NCBI RefSeq assembly: GCF_007655135.1
Contig: NC_045130.1
Coordinates: 36,390,605-36,454,604 of the forward strand
Reading direction: 5' to 3'
Source of the DNA: Punica granatum
Lineage: Eukaryota; Streptophyta; Magnoliopsida; Myrtales; Lythraceae
DNA length: 64,000 nucleotides
The notes beneath the pieces were generated by a model that did no database searches, had not been told where the DNA came from, and saw nothing but the letters and a program-made list of their open reading frames with translations. This document shows positions 50,633 through 62,738 of this stretch, piece after piece (position 1 is the first letter of the stretch; the number at the start of each line of letters is the position of its first letter). A program made the position numbers and the translations under genes.

Positions 50633-52069
50633 TTGGTAAATTTTTATTATTTTTAAAAATATTATGGGGAGCTACTGTTTTTGGATAAGTTTATGAAGGC
50701 TATCTGTTCTTATATCCTAGATAAGATTCGTACACGATCTAGATAATTATCTTGAGAAAAGTAAAGCAATTATAAAGTATATATATTTCAAATTGGAAAA
50801 TAATCTATACCAATAAAGCAATTATACTCTTGTATAATTGGTATAGATTAGCTGGAATAATGCCTTTAGAGAGAATGCCCTTGAGATTCGTGCATTACGC
50901 AGAGCTTCTTCCCATTGTAAAGTGTTGATGTGCTCTGATAGAAGAAATGTTCCTTCTTTCTAACAAAGGTGGTTCCCATTAGAAAACTTATCTATTATGA
51001 CGTTTTGGATGGCAAAATAAAGATGAGCGCTCGGTCAGATGAATTTTTTGTGTTTAATCTCCTGAGTTTGGGCGTTGTCTCTGGTTTCCCTTGTGGGGTT
51101 GATATTCGCGGCTGCAATATTGCTTTCGGGTTGGGGTTTGATTGCTTGGATGCACATACACTGAGCTGATGTTTGCACTTAGTTTTAGCAGTGGATGATG
51201 TTCGGACATGATTGGACTTCATATGAGTTCCAATCAAATCCCATGCTTGATAGGAAAAACGCCATGTTTCCATGAGTATTTTATCCATGGAATAAGCTAT
51301 TGGTTGACCCTATAGCCATTTGTTTGCTTGAAATGAGCCAAAATGGAGCAACCTTTACTTTGCTAGGTTCTTTTCTTCATGAAAGCTCTACTAAAAAAAT
51401 GTCTTAAGAAAAAGCAGACAGCCTTATAAATGTTATTAGTTTTCTTAGATGTGCTTGCAAAATTATTATTAGATTTCAATCATTCGAGGAAAGATTGCCA
51501 TTTGTACGAAGCTGCTGCTTAGGCCTGATTTACTCTAATCTTTAATGGTGCTCATGAAATCACCGTCACAATCCATCTTTCATGAATAAATCAAATGTGA
51601 TTTTTCACTTATGTTTTTGAAAGCCCTTCGAGGACATTCCCCCTGTTGCTATTAATTCACATGCCATGTTAAGAGGTTTTGCTACTCTATGCCTGTAAAA
51701 GTCCATATCAAATTTGGTACTTTAGTGAATCTAAACTTGCCCGAAAGCTTCCGAATTTATGTTATACTTTAAGGAAACAAAACCAAGCGACATCTACCTT
51801 CCTCTAAATGATTCTTTCGTATGTTCCACTATTCCAGATTCATTGTTCGGTTATACTCCTTTAATCAAAGCCACAAACTTTCAGGTCTCATAAATTGATA
51901 AATGCATGTCGTGTCGGAGTCCAAATAAGCAATTACTTCTTCAGCTTTTGAGAAAAACGAAACACGGTGGATGAAAAGATGCACTTGATAGATCAATTGT
52001 CTATCTTTTCACCCTTCCTGGACCAGTCCAACTTTAGAAGAGCTCAAGATTATGAACCTTTTGACTAAG

Positions 52070-52206
52070 TAAAGAGATTTTAATTTTTAATTATAATTAA
52101 TATGCAAGCATTTCTTACTCTTTCTTGAAAATTTAGGTAAAGAAACTTTCATTTTTTAATCTATAATTAGTATGCAAGCGTTTCTTACTCTTTGCTGCAA
52201 ATTCCC
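52070..52206. repeat. Tandem duplication of about 69 bp
   Basis: Two adjacent copies share TAATATGCAAGCATTTCTTA / TAGTATGCAAGCGTTTCTTA and CTCTTTCTTG / CTCTTTGCTG. Non-coding. Confidence 0.7.
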
Positions 52207-52226
52207 GCTGCGCTCTATAGGCGTAA

Positions 52227-52407
52227 GGGTCCGTTTGGTTTCATGATCAGATTTTAAAATCATGATTTTGATTTTAACTCTATCCACTACACAACAAAAA
52301 CACACGTTTCCCAAGTCAAATTTATAATACCATCTTATTTGTCTTTTTCCACAATCAAAATCAAAATCAAAATCAAAGTTACTTTAACTCTGAAACCAAA
52401 CGCCTCT
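52227..52407. repeat. MITE, GTTTGG-terminal family, copy 4
   Basis: The ends are GGGTCCGTTTGG and CCAAACGCCTCT, flanked by TAA at 52224-52226 and 52408-52410. The interior is almost the same as the MITE in the 3' LTR at 30195 (AACAAAAACACACGTTTC, AATCAAAATCAAAATCAAA). Confidence 0.85.
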
Positions 52408-54083
52408 TAAATTGATATTACATTATGAGTTATCAGATTAGAATATTCTCATTTCGTCTGGTAATACCGCCAGAAAGAATGATGAAACTTCTTGGAAAGT
52501 TGCACATGCTCAACGATAGGGAATTGATCATGGCTTTCAAGCCGTTGCACATCACCTTGTTTGAATAGATTTAGCATTTCCTTCTTGAATCTTGATAGAG
52601 TTTCATATTCTTTGAAGATTTGCTTTTCCCCATCCTACATTTTTATCTATATAGGTTGTGAGAGGGGATCTTGTCTTAAAGTATATTGGTACAGGTGCTA
52701 ATGGATGGTATAATACTATAGTAGCGATAATACTCTAGTGAAAAACTTCTCATTTCTTATGCAGAGCCATGGTTGCGCAGTTGAAAGGCTCAAAGGAAGC
52801 AGCAGATATATTATGAGGCTAGATCCCTCAATGCAGCTGCTCCAGCTACCTGGGGCCATGCATACAATGACTAGCGACGTTACCCAAAGAGAATATTGCC
52901 TTCTTACAGATCAACTATTGGTTTCTTTTTTTCTGAGACACTTGTGCGAAGTCTGAACCTGAAAAAAGACTTCCCGTCACTACAGTAGTGAGGTAATAAT
53001 TATTAATTTTATACATTTTCTAGCTTGGAGTGATTGCTAAATGAAGATTATCAAATATCTTCTGGGAGTACTCTTGAAGCCGTTTCTATTCGCCATAGGA
53101 AAAAAAAAAACTCACATTCACTTTTCAACTGTACTCCAAAATGATTGCCTCACGAATAAGAACTTTGGAGTAATTTTTGACTTTCGTTTTCTTCTTCTCT
53201 TCTAGATAGAACTTTGGAGTGAGGATTCTGCTGCAACAGTCAGCAAGGATCTACTAGGAAGTAAGTCATCGCATAGTGCTGAGAACCCGAGTCCGATTTT
53301 CCAGTGTAGGTCGTTCCATATGGTTCTCGCATTTTCTTTATTCCTCTTGAAAATAATGTGAGGTAGTTTGTGAGAGCTACAAGTTAATGCGTAGCTCTCT
53401 ACAGGAATGATTACTGAAGCTATTGTTACTTTCGGACTCAAGGGCTGAAAAACGCAGGTGAGCATCCCTTTTTTTTTCTTTTTTCTTTTTTTTTGCCGAA
53501 AAACAGAAAATGGAAAGCTGAGAAATACTTCTGATGGGAGAGACATAAGGGGATCACTTCGAGACTAGACAGAATATAGTGACAGTGAGGCACTGCTATT
53601 GGGAAGGAATCACATGTCTCGACTTGCTAGCGAATTAAGCACTCTGACTTCCCCTAAGAAAACAAAAAGCTTGCAATTTTCCTCGACTAAAACAATGATT
53701 GCCCCCTTTCAATATCTTATATTTTTGTGATACTTGTTTTGATTTTGGGACATCACTTCTTTTATCGGAGGCAATGGCAACTTGGCGCGAAAATTATAAC
53801 GTTCTATTCAATTTTGTAGATAGAATTAAGTTGACCTTCAAATCAAAGACTGATACCGTGAGAAGTATCATATAAATGCATATGATATCTCAACAGTAGA
53901 AAACAATAAAGAAACTTACCAGATAAAATGAGTAGTAATATATTTTTATAATTACTTATATCAAATCCACACAATTTGGTTACTTATTATTGACATTGTA
54001 CATTCACAACTCACAACCATATATTAATATAATAAAATCATGGAGATGCAAACCACGTGCAACGCTCGTGGCCATTCAACTAG

Positions 54084-55187
54084 TTAGATAAAAAGAGAAA
54101 GAAATTGTCTTATTTTTCAAGTACTGGAAAAATGAACAATCTAAGATAATCATTTTAGGAAAGCAAAATAATTGAAAAATCGATTATCTTTTTTCTTGAG
54201 ATTGAAAAAGCAATTATCAAGATACTTATATGTATCCTAGGAAAGATAATTATTTCCTTCTTGATTAAAACCAAAATTATGACCTATGAAGCAAATTGAT
54301 AATTTCAATTCGATGATATGGTAGCAGTTGAAGGTGTAATCTAAGATAACTATATTAGGAAATCAAAAAACAATAGAGAACAATTATCCTGTATAATCAT
54401 CTTAAAAAATAATTGATTATTCTTCCTTTAATCACCATAATTAAATCCTATTGTGAAAATTGCCAATTTCAATATTATGCGGTGTATAAATACATTATAA
54501 TATGTAAAACCATAAAAGGTTAATTGATAATATCTACTAAAATGTTTATTAGACATAGTGTATAGTTCGTATCCAAGAAAAATATATAGTGAAATAATTC
54601 ATATTAAGAACATCATATATCTATTATATCATTTGAATATGGAGGCAAATTTGGAGAAAGTCCCAAAAAAAATTAAATATTTTTGAATTCTCAACATGAA
54701 AGTAAATGTTAACCCAATGCAAAAATTTATTGTCTAAAAACATAAATATAATTAAAATCTAACTTGTCCAACAAAAAAAATCTAACTTTAGAAAAAGATT
54801 TTCTTGAGTTCTAAAGAAAAAGTATCATCCTACAAAGAAAAATTGAAGAATTACAAACTATGTAATAAATCTCTAGTAAAAATTAAAAGTAGATTAATAA
54901 AGAGTCATATAGACATAATGAAATAGGTTTTGTTTTGCAAATCTGTAAAGTTTGACAAATAAAATAATGAAAAAAATCTAATGTACTCACAAAGTGACAA
55001 AATATTAAACATAGGTAAGAAAAAGCATTGCATAATTATGGATCTTTAAATAAAATTCAAAAGTTAAAGAGAATCACAATGGAAAAAAACTTCGATAGAT
55101 ACAAATTTACATGCATTACCGGATAATAAAAGAACTTCAGAAAAAATTCACCTCTTCATACTCCATAAATGAAGATAGAAAGGTCAA

Positions 55188-55224
<37 letters not shown>

Positions 55225-56590
55225 CTGAAGCAAGAACATCGAAATACAATATAAAGAAACACAATATTGTAAATACAATAAGAATATAGACTTAATTTGA
55301 AATGAGAATATATACATGCACTATGTCTAAATAAAAAATATGTAATAGTACACTAATATATCAATTAAGATATATGTTATATAAATAAAAATATATGAAG
55401 ATACTATGATGATAATCGAGTAGATAATATATTACATAGAGTTATATATTGACATTCCTCTTTAGATTATCTTGAATATCTTGATATAATGTAATTGTCG
55501 CTTATAAGTTTTTATAGCCATTGACATGCCCTTTTGAATTGCGAGGAATATCTTTTAATTAGAATAAAATAATATTACTTGAATATATATGACTTATTTA
55601 AATTATTTTGAATATAAGCTTCTTTACATAAATAAAAAGTTTACATGTTTAGGTTAAATTTGTAAAAAAAAAAAATTCCCTTAGTATTATATGATGACGT
55701 GGCAATGTCAAAGAGTTCTTTTTTATATTTTTGATAATATAGCGGTGTAAGAATTCAACTCGGTATTACGGCGTGAAAATTCAGTTCGAAACTTTATTTT
55801 TCATATATATATATATATATATATAGATTCACTTGAGTAATAATAAATGCTATTGAGTTAATGAAAATAAATATTTAGAAGAAGAATTTAATCTTTAGAA
55901 TTAAAAAATATTTATAGATATAGCAAAAGTTCTATAAATACTAATACTAATACTTATAGTAAAACTGACTCAATAACAATAAATGTGCTTGAACTTATGC
56001 AATTTAAATCTAGGAATAATTAATGTTAATTTTTCTGCTTCTCCAAAAAAAGTTTTCAATTTTTGGAATTAAAAAGAACTTAAAATGTAGCAAAACCAAC
56101 GTTTGCGGTTTCTCGTAAGTTTGCATTTTTAAAAAGTCTATATCTGATCACTTTATGTAGCATTCAAAAGATCACTATGTAATAGTATTAAAATTACCAA
56201 AATTTACTAATTCGATATACTTATGGTCATATAAGAGGAAAACATTTGACAAGTCACACATGGTCATATTAAATTAATTTTATTCACCTAAAAAACATGT
56301 AATAAATTAATAATCCTAGTGGAACAAATTAAACTCAATAAAAATATAAAATAGATGTTAGAATAATTTCGGCTACTGAGTAATTAACTATGCATATATA
56401 TAAATTATCAAAATTTGGCAATCATAAGAATGTACCATATATAACACTCCCTAATATATCTAGATTATTATTTGAAATTCTTAATTCTTACAATTATAAG
56501 AAGTAAATTTATTTTTAAAATTTGTGAAAATTAATTATTAAGAATAAGGCCGGGTAACACTTATCCCAAAAAAAAAAAGAATAAGCCCGT
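54084..56590. other. Gene-free AT-rich region
   Basis: No gene recognised. It is very AT-rich, with TA runs at about 55190-55222 and 55806-55825. Minus-strand sequence starting at 55827 (A|TCTATATATAT, then TTTTCACGCCG) resembles the 5' end of the candidate Helitron at 42205, but no matching CTAG end was found. Confidence 0.45.
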
Positions 56591-56628
56591 GCAACGTAAC
56601 GCTGGTTATTGAGGCCCCATAATAGTAA

Positions 56629-57079
56629 GCCCATTGGGCCTGTCCCAAAAGAAAAGGCCTTCAACCCCATTGGTTGGTGGGCAAGGCCCAAAAGGATAAT
56701 TACAAAATGGAGATATTCTCCTATGGAAAAAACGGCACAACCTTCCCAATCGAGCAATCTCCCTAAAACTCCACACCGCACAACCACCACCTTGTCCGCC
56801 TTATCATCACCGCACACGGTCTCGAACTCTTTAGGACTATATACATACTAATACACAAAAATCTTTTATCCTGAAAATACCTTATTGAATTATGCACATG
56901 AAATGTCGATAGGTCATGTCGCGACATTTTGAGATTAAAAAAAATGAAACTAGAAACTGGCAAATTGAAGCAAAGCAAGTCATAGTGACAAGGCAAAACT
57001 ACCATTACAAGGGTCATAATGACATAATCGGCAAAGTGCAGGGCCCAAATTAACATTTTCACAAACTCCAGTTGGGCTT
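56629..57079 (+). promoter_or_regulatory. Site II motifs upstream of the methyltransferase-like gene
   Basis: GCCCATTGGGCC at 56629, AGGCCCA at 56684, GGGCCCA at 57041 and TGGGCTT at 57073 precede the gene, and a CT-rich leader lies at 57121-57139. Such TCP-binding motifs are typical of broadly expressed plant genes. Regulation is inferred. Confidence 0.45.
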
Positions 57080-57209
57080 GCAACAGCTCAGCTCTACCTA
57101 CGATCACAATTATCTCTTGCCCTCTTCTCTCTCTCTCTGCAACTTCTGGTCCGGCGAATGGCGACCGGCGTTCGACCTTCGATCTGAGGATTCCGCCGGG
57201 AAATCGGAA

Positions 57210-57899
57210 ATGGAGAGACAGATACAGAGATTCCTTAACAAGCTGTCGTTCGCCTCAATCACCATAGCCACGTTCACCCTCCTTTTCCTCCTCCTCCGGA
57301 CCCCTCAGACCTGCCTCCCCCCGGCATCCTCCTCCGGCCACCTCCGCTTCCCCAAATCCACCTGCGACTCCTCCGCCCGCCACTACTTCCCGCTTGAGAA
57401 AAAGAACCAACGCCTCTGGTCCACCCGCACTTTCCAGTCCCAGGTCTCCTCCTACTCCGCCTTCTTCCGCTCCCTTCAGTCCCTCGGCCTCCTCCGCAAC
57501 CACTCCAGGGTCCTCTGTGTCTCCGCCGGCGCGGGCCACGAGGTCATGGCCCTGACCGAGATCGGCGTCTCCGACGTTACTGGGGTCGAGCTCGTTGACT
57601 CCCCGCCGCTCGTGAGCCGGGCGGATCCGCACAACCTCCCGTTTTTCGACGACGCCTTCGATTTGTCCTTCAGCGCCCACCTCGCCGAGGCCCTGTTCCC
57701 AGGACTGTTCGCTGCCGAGATGGAGCGGACCGTGCGGCGGGGCGGGGCGTGCGTGGTGGCCGTGGAGGAGTGTGGGGATGAGGAAGTTAAAGACATCGTG
57801 ATGCTGTTTAAGAATTCTAAGTTGTTAAGTGTTCAGAATGTTACATTGATCGGTTTGAGAATGACAAGGATTGTTATGAAAGTAAAGTCTGCTTCTTGA
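57210..57899 (+). CDS. Membrane-anchored SAM-dependent methyltransferase-like protein
   Basis: Intronless, 229 residues from ATG 57210, with GC-rich coding DNA unlike its surroundings. A hydrophobic segment (ASITIATFTLLFLLL, about 15-29) makes it a probable type II membrane protein, perhaps of the Golgi. The rest resembles plant class I methyltransferase-like proteins: motif I VLCVSAGAGHEV (101-112), GVELVDSPPLV (125-135), then HNLPFFDDAFDLSFSAHLAE (141-160) and an RRGG turn before VVAVEE. The motif I glycine pattern is GAGH, slightly off the usual GxGxG, so activity is uncertain. An upstream in-frame ATG at 57072 would add 46 residues, but the shorter start gives a proper membrane anchor. 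Substrate unknown. Confidence 0.82.
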   Translation: MERQIQRFLNKLSFASITIATFTLLFLLLRTPQTCLPPASSSGHLRFPKSTCDSSARHYFPLEKKNQRLWSTRTFQSQVSSYSAFFRSLQSLGLLRNHSRVLCVSAGAGHEVMALTEIGVSDVTGVELVDSPPLVSRADPHNLPFFDDAFDLSFSAHLAEALFPGLFAAEMERTVRRGGACVVAVEECGDEEVKDIVMLFKNSKLLSVQNVTLIGLRMTRIVMKVKSAS

Positions 57900-58608
57900 A
57901 ATTGTTCTCCAATTTCGGAGCATCTTCGGATTAATTTGCATTCTTCTGTGAGAATATCTCTAGATGATGATGATGATGATGAATTGAGTCTCTCTTAGAG
58001 CTTGAAATAGTTGATGAAGAGGTGCTAATCCTAGCTTACGAATGCTTTGCCTCCTCCGAGCCTTTCTCCCATCGGTTATCAGATAACGAAACAAATACCG
58101 GATATGGGATTTCATGGATCTATACAGAGGGAGAGATGCAACGAATTTCGCTTTTGTAGCATTTGACATCCTAAAGAAGAAAGCTTTGCTCATATATTTG
58201 GTAGGTATTTCGAGAAAAGCTGATGATGATTGTTATGCCTATGATGTTCCCACTTGTGTAGAAGCTAACTCTATATTATAGTCTTCGACAATTGATGAGA
58301 CAATGGCAAATGAGGCTTCTTGCCTTCATTGCACATTCATGCGACTCCCATAGGAAATGCAGTTCGATGATCTGAAATATATCGACTGAATTTTATTGAT
58401 ATCACGGCAAGTTACAACAACAGGGAAGGGCTTGCAGGGCTCGGCTTTCTACCTATGTGCCTGTACAAGAAGAGATGCGAGACACGGTCAAGCTCGTTTC
58501 AGCCCAAATTGGAAACCTGGATTTTCTTGCAGAGGTTGAGTCACCAAGCACGTGAATTCATTTGTGTATTAGTCAGCCGTGGCTGGGCTTCCGGGCTAGT
58601 CATCCTGC
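57900..58608. other. Spacer between convergent genes
   Basis: Contains a GAT run at about 57964-57982. No gene recognised. Confidence 0.45.
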
Positions 58609-59718
58609 TCATGTTGATGTATTAAGAAACTCTTTCACATGGAATGCTTGGGGAATGCCATGAATTATGAACTTCTCGGACATGAAAGCTTCTGGATCTG
58701 TGATCTCCATTCCGTTAACAGCAACTCCGGCAATGGCATTGCCAATCTTTATCACGTCAACCTCTAGATTTAGCCCAGGAACAAGAGTTTTCAATGATGC
58801 TCTATCGGATAATGCAAGAAGTTGCAAGTAATCATATTTCCCAGGCAAGATGTGGGCTCTCACAATATTATCGAGCATTGGAGTTTCTGATGGCATGTAT
58901 TGGAAATCCTGCGGTGCGAAGATTGTAAAGGAGGTCAAGTCCTTGCCGTATTCAAGAGTCCTGTCAAGATCGACGACGGACTTCAGCTGAACTGCAAATG
59001 GGATGAATCCGTATGACTTCAGGAATCGAATTGCTAGGGCCCATCCGACCCTCTCTGCTTCTTCTTCTTTTTCTTGCCTTTGTTGCTTCGATTCACTAAC
59101 ATCAGAGACAACCTTGAGGTTTGGATTGCATAATGGCAATGGCATCAAAACCCAGTCCCGGCCCATTCCTTGGATACCAAGAAAGGCGAACGGCTCATGA
59201 ATCCCATGGATCACCACTTTCTCCTCGAGAAACAAATCGGGATTTTTCACTGGAACATCGTTTATTACAACTTGATTCCCTTTCGCTTCACTCCTCTTGA
59301 TCAAAAGGTTCTTTCCAGGAGACAGAGTAGGCAGGCAAGTTCCCCCAGGCTCCTTCGCAAGATCAACCATCGAGAGCCGAAGAGGCAACGCGTGGTAACG
59401 GAGAAAATCTTTCATGACCCAGGGAGAGCGGGAGACGTTCGCTAAGGCCGAGTCCGTTAGTGCGAAGATCGTAATGTTCAGGGAAGCGGAGGAGTAATAC
59501 TCGGGTGAGATCGAGAGGAGGGTGGCCATCCCACTGAACCCAGCCTGCCTGAGGACCTTGGAGGCATTTAGGGAGAGGTTTGGTCCAAGGTCGGATGGTG
59601 AGCTCCCGTCCTTCGCAGTCGAGAGGGCTGATGAGATAGCGATGAGGGCCAGGACAATGGCGGCAGCGACGTAGATGGGCCAGCGCCACCACTTTGTGGT
59701 GGAAGCCGTTGAGTCCAT
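58609..59718 (-). CDS. Fasciclin-like (FAS1) domain protein
   Basis: Intronless minus-strand gene, 369 residues. The N-terminal hydrophobic segment (WPIYVAAAIVLALIAISSAL, about 13-32) can serve as signal or anchor. Two FAS1 repeats follow. The first is about 50-195 (ASKVLRQAGFSGMATLL, LNITIFALTDSALAN, VVIHGIHEP). The second is about 225-365 (IRFLKSYGFIPFAVQLKSVV, SFTIFAPQDFQYM, FIIHGIPQAF). Each shows the TIFA..D H1 box and IHGI near the H2 box. There is no GPI-addition tail or dense AP/PA glycomodule, so it resembles the short plant FLA19-21-like group rather than classical arabinogalactan FLAs. Expected in the cell wall or at the plasma membrane, in adhesion. The acidic/basic linker at 208-223 (KQQRQEKEEEAE) is unusual. 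Confidence 0.88.
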   Translation of the reverse strand: MDSTASTTKWWRWPIYVAAAIVLALIAISSALSTAKDGSSPSDLGPNLSLNASKVLRQAGFSGMATLLSISPEYYSSASLNITIFALTDSALANVSRSPWVMKDFLRYHALPLRLSMVDLAKEPGGTCLPTLSPGKNLLIKRSEAKGNQVVINDVPVKNPDLFLEEKVVIHGIHEPFAFLGIQGMGRDWVLMPLPLCNPNLKVVSDVSESKQQRQEKEEEAERVGWALAIRFLKSYGFIPFAVQLKSVVDLDRTLEYGKDLTSFTIFAPQDFQYMPSETPMLDNIVRAHILPGKYDYLQLLALSDRASLKTLVPGLNLEVDVIKIGNAIAGVAVNGMEITDPEAFMSEKFIIHGIPQAFHVKEFLNTST

Positions 59719-61176
59719 AGCAGACGATCAGTTAGGTAGTTACTGATAGCAGTGCCTATCGGGCAAAAGGATGTACAGAATACCCCTTAAGAATTAATGG
59801 GCAAAAATCTAATTCCAACCCAAGCTCCAATATTCTGTGAAAAATCTGGTACAGGTCATGGGTTTCTCGGAACTATTACTGTCAAAAACTCGATACCGAC
59901 TTTTAGAAACTTAACAATTTTTATTTTTTTTTACCTTTCACGACGAGTTGATTCGATTCGCAATAGAAATTTGAATTTGGTAAACTTGGGTAGAAATGCG
60001 AGTTTATTCAGTAAAATGAATAAAAATTGATTCTATCAAATCAAATATTAAACTAATTTATTATCATTTTTATCTCAATATAAGAGAATTGATTAATCCT
60101 TTTAGTGGAGAATCTATTTATGATTTCTTCTAACCTCACTTCTTTATATAACATCGACTTCTAGAAAATATTATAATAAGAGTAAAAATGTTTGGTTTGT
60201 CTTGTAGAATATTAGTAAAAATGTAAAATGATCCTCAATTTTACCTCATATGAGATTGTAATTCATGAAAATAAGTATAATTTAATTTTGAAACACTATA
60301 TTCATTATTCATAAAACCTCACGATTATACAATTTAATTATAAGTTTCGATTTGTCGAGTTTCTATTTAAAAACTCAATTTTGACTTGCTCGGAACCGTT
60401 AGATTAGTGCTTGAGATTGGCCTTATGCTAATCCAATGGTCCCGAGGGGCCTCCAAAACAGTCCGACTGCTGAACCGTAATATTTTCCCTATAGTTTTGG
60501 GCCTATCCATCACCGACTCTTTATGCTCCGAAGAAGACTTCTTTAAATAGTGCGGCGATGGAATTTCCAATGCAAATAAAAACCGACGTCGGCGTCATCG
60601 ATTGGAGCCAAATCATGTGAGGATGTGACAGTTTCCCGTTGACAGCGGCTGATTACCAGAAAGATGGCTCCGAGTTTCCATTAATTTCCATAAATGACTT
60701 GTACAACGATCAATGATTCGATTGCAACATCAGTATATATTCTCATCTCGTCTTGTGAGATAAAAAAAACCGATGAATCACTAGTTAATTCATCATTCGA
60801 AAAGATTATTAGGTGATTCTATCTCGTCACATGACATGAAAAAGAATCAATTAAATTATAATAAACTAAATAATAAATGTTAATCACTGAATTAATTATG
60901 ATAAATTTTTTTAATTAAAACAATCTTATTAGTTCTTCTTCATCATATCATTATGAGATAGGATCATTCAAAATTTTCTCCATCATCTACAAAACTGTAT
61001 ATGGATTACACATATGAAAGAATGAATATACAAATTAATTTTGTCTAATCCTATGCCTTTACTCAAACATTTGGTTTCCATGGCCATCATCTTTCCTTCC
61101 TAATAATAATTCCTACACCTTTACCCTAATTAAGGGAAAAAAATAAATGCACAAGTAAAAAGCGGACCCCATCATC
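59719..61176. other. Gene-free region
   Basis: The 5' flank of the FAS1 gene and the 3' flank of the small membrane protein gene. AT-rich; no gene, RNA or repeat recognised. Confidence 0.45.
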
Positions 61177-61518
61177 TCAGTAGACACCACCTCTTTTCCT
61201 GGTGACCCTAATGTAGCAGAACACCGCGGCGAAGATGGCCGTGACGAGGCCGCCAATGATGACGCCACCTCCGGCCACGGACTTATCCGACCTGTGCTTC
61301 CCCATCCGCCTGATCCCTGGGGCTTCCGCCACGGAGCCCTCAGCGCCTTCCGATGAGGATTCCGCGTGGCTGGAGACGGGCTGCTCTGTGACCGCAGAAG
61401 CTTCTACGGAAGGGCCTGCCGCTGAGCTGACCGGATCATTGGCGGCCGTTTGCTGGATCAGGACCTGAGCTAGAACGCAGCAAAACACAGCAAAGGTGAT
61501 GAACCTCAACATCCCCAT
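61177..61518 (-). CDS. Small signal-peptide/single-pass membrane protein, Ser/Ala/Glu-rich
   Basis: Intronless, 113 residues. N-terminal signal peptide (MGMLRFITFAVFCCVLAQVL), an extracellular Ser/Ala/Glu-rich stretch (about 27-68), a basic turn (GIRRMGKHRSDKS), then a membrane span (VIIGGLVTAIFAAVFCYI, about 85-103) and a basic tail (RVTRKRGGVY). The SDKSVAGGGVIIGG motif recurs in small plant membrane proteins of unknown function. It is not an obvious AGP peptide, since proline is scarce. TATA box 62 bp upstream. Confidence 0.75.
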   Translation of the reverse strand: MGMLRFITFAVFCCVLAQVLIQQTAANDPVSSAAGPSVEASAVTEQPVSSHAESSSEGAEGSVAEAPGIRRMGKHRSDKSVAGGGVIIGGLVTAIFAAVFCYIRVTRKRGGVY

Positions 61519-61579
61519 TGTTGTTGATGTTGTGCTGCTTTTGCTTTGTAGGCTTAAGGGGGTCAGTAGTGGGGAGCGG

Positions 61580-61588
61580 TATATATAG
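61580..61588 (-). promoter_or_regulatory. TATA box of the small membrane protein gene
   Basis: CTATATATA on the minus strand, 62 bp before the ATG at 61518, leaves room for a short leader of about 30 bases. Confidence 0.55.
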
Positions 61589-62738
61589 AGAGGAGAGGGA
61601 GAGAGGATACGTACGTGCGCAAACGTGTGGTCAGAAGGTCCATTGAAGGTTCGGTCAGGGGGTGGTGGGGTCTCTCTCTATATTTATTTTCTTCTTAGGA
61701 CTCTGGTCTTACTGGTTATAATTTATTATTATTTTCTTTCCTTGAGGAAAAGAAATTGGTCTGGTGTTGGCAGTCATTTTGGCTGGGGTTCCGGTAGTTT
61801 CAACCGACAAAGCTAATAAAGACGGGAAAATGGTCTATCACGAAGGCATCGGTAATAAACAGGGATCGACTTATTGGGATCTTAATTCTGAGTTCAGGAC
61901 ATCTCTCTTCTTTTGCAGAGATAAAGTGTTTACTGGTCTAATACGATTGGGAAGTTTCCTCCATTTGACATGACGGTAATAAGTTATTTTGTTCTGTAAC
62001 AAGATAGTTTACTTTTTTTTCTTTTTTCTTTATTAAGGTTCAGTTAAGTTGATTGTTTGATGTAGTATATTTGATAATAGGCTAAGTATATATTACTTTA
62101 ATTGCAAGATTTTTATTATCCAATAATAAACTATACCTAGCTTTAAACAAGCAGCATTTTTTTCTCTTTTTTTTTTGGGGAAAATTTTTGGGGTTGAATA
62201 ATAGGGAAAATTACAAAATCCTCCTCTTGTGATTTGAATTTGAAATAAATTGGATCATATAATTTTTCTAGAGATAACTAACAACTTGTGGTTTACTTCG
62301 TGAGACATAATAAACTTCACAGTTAGTTTTTTTAATCACTTATGGTCCTTAAAAGTGACAAAAAAAAAAACTGACGGTGGAGTTAATTATGTCTCACGAC
62401 GTTAACTACAGGTTATTACTTGTCGCTTGAAAAATTACATGATTCAATTTATCTGAAACTCAAATCACAATGGAGTTTTTATACTTTTTCTTAAATAATA
62501 TTTAATCAGAAAAGCTTTTCTCTTTCTTTCTCAAAGTGTTTTATTATATGGTTCCTATTTTGATATGGGACTATGGAAAAGGACATCTTTTTTTTATGAA
62601 TAATACGTGATTTGATTGAATTAAGGAGCACTGTTATATGGGTATCCTTCCAACAGACAGGAAGCATCAAAATTGGACATGAAACCGAGATAGCAAAGTT
62701 CATGTGCAAGTCGATTTTCGGGGAACCTAAATACAATG
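61589..62738. other. Gene-free region
   Basis: No gene recognised. Contains several poly-T/poly-A runs and an imperfect inverted repeat at about 62210-62480: the left part (CTTGTGATTTGAATTTGAAA, AATTGGATCATATAATTTTT) is mirrored by the right part (AAAAATTACATGATTCAATT, TCTGAAACTCAAATCACAAT), suggesting a small foldback repeat. Confidence 0.5.

Larger units (their letters stand above)
50360..54083 (+). mobile_element. Candidate Helitron, about 3.7 kb
   Basis: The 5' end TCTATATTTATCTATATATA is preceded by A. The 3' end is a stem-loop CCACGTGC-AAC-GCTCGTGG (one mismatch) about 10 bases before CTAG, followed by T, which is a typical plant Helitron 3' terminus. The 3' end is convincing; pairing it with this 5' end is a guess, because other elements (a SINE at 50451, a MITE at 52227) lie between. 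No Rep/helicase gene is visible. Short open frames at 50969-51169 and 52738-52956 are unrecognised. Confidence 0.42.

Noticed and set aside
57255..57796. Long minus-strand open frames opposite the methyltransferase-like gene
   Set aside because: They are antisense to a GC-rich coding exon, low-complexity (Gly/Glu/Ala-rich or Ser/Arg-rich) and unlike any domain I know.
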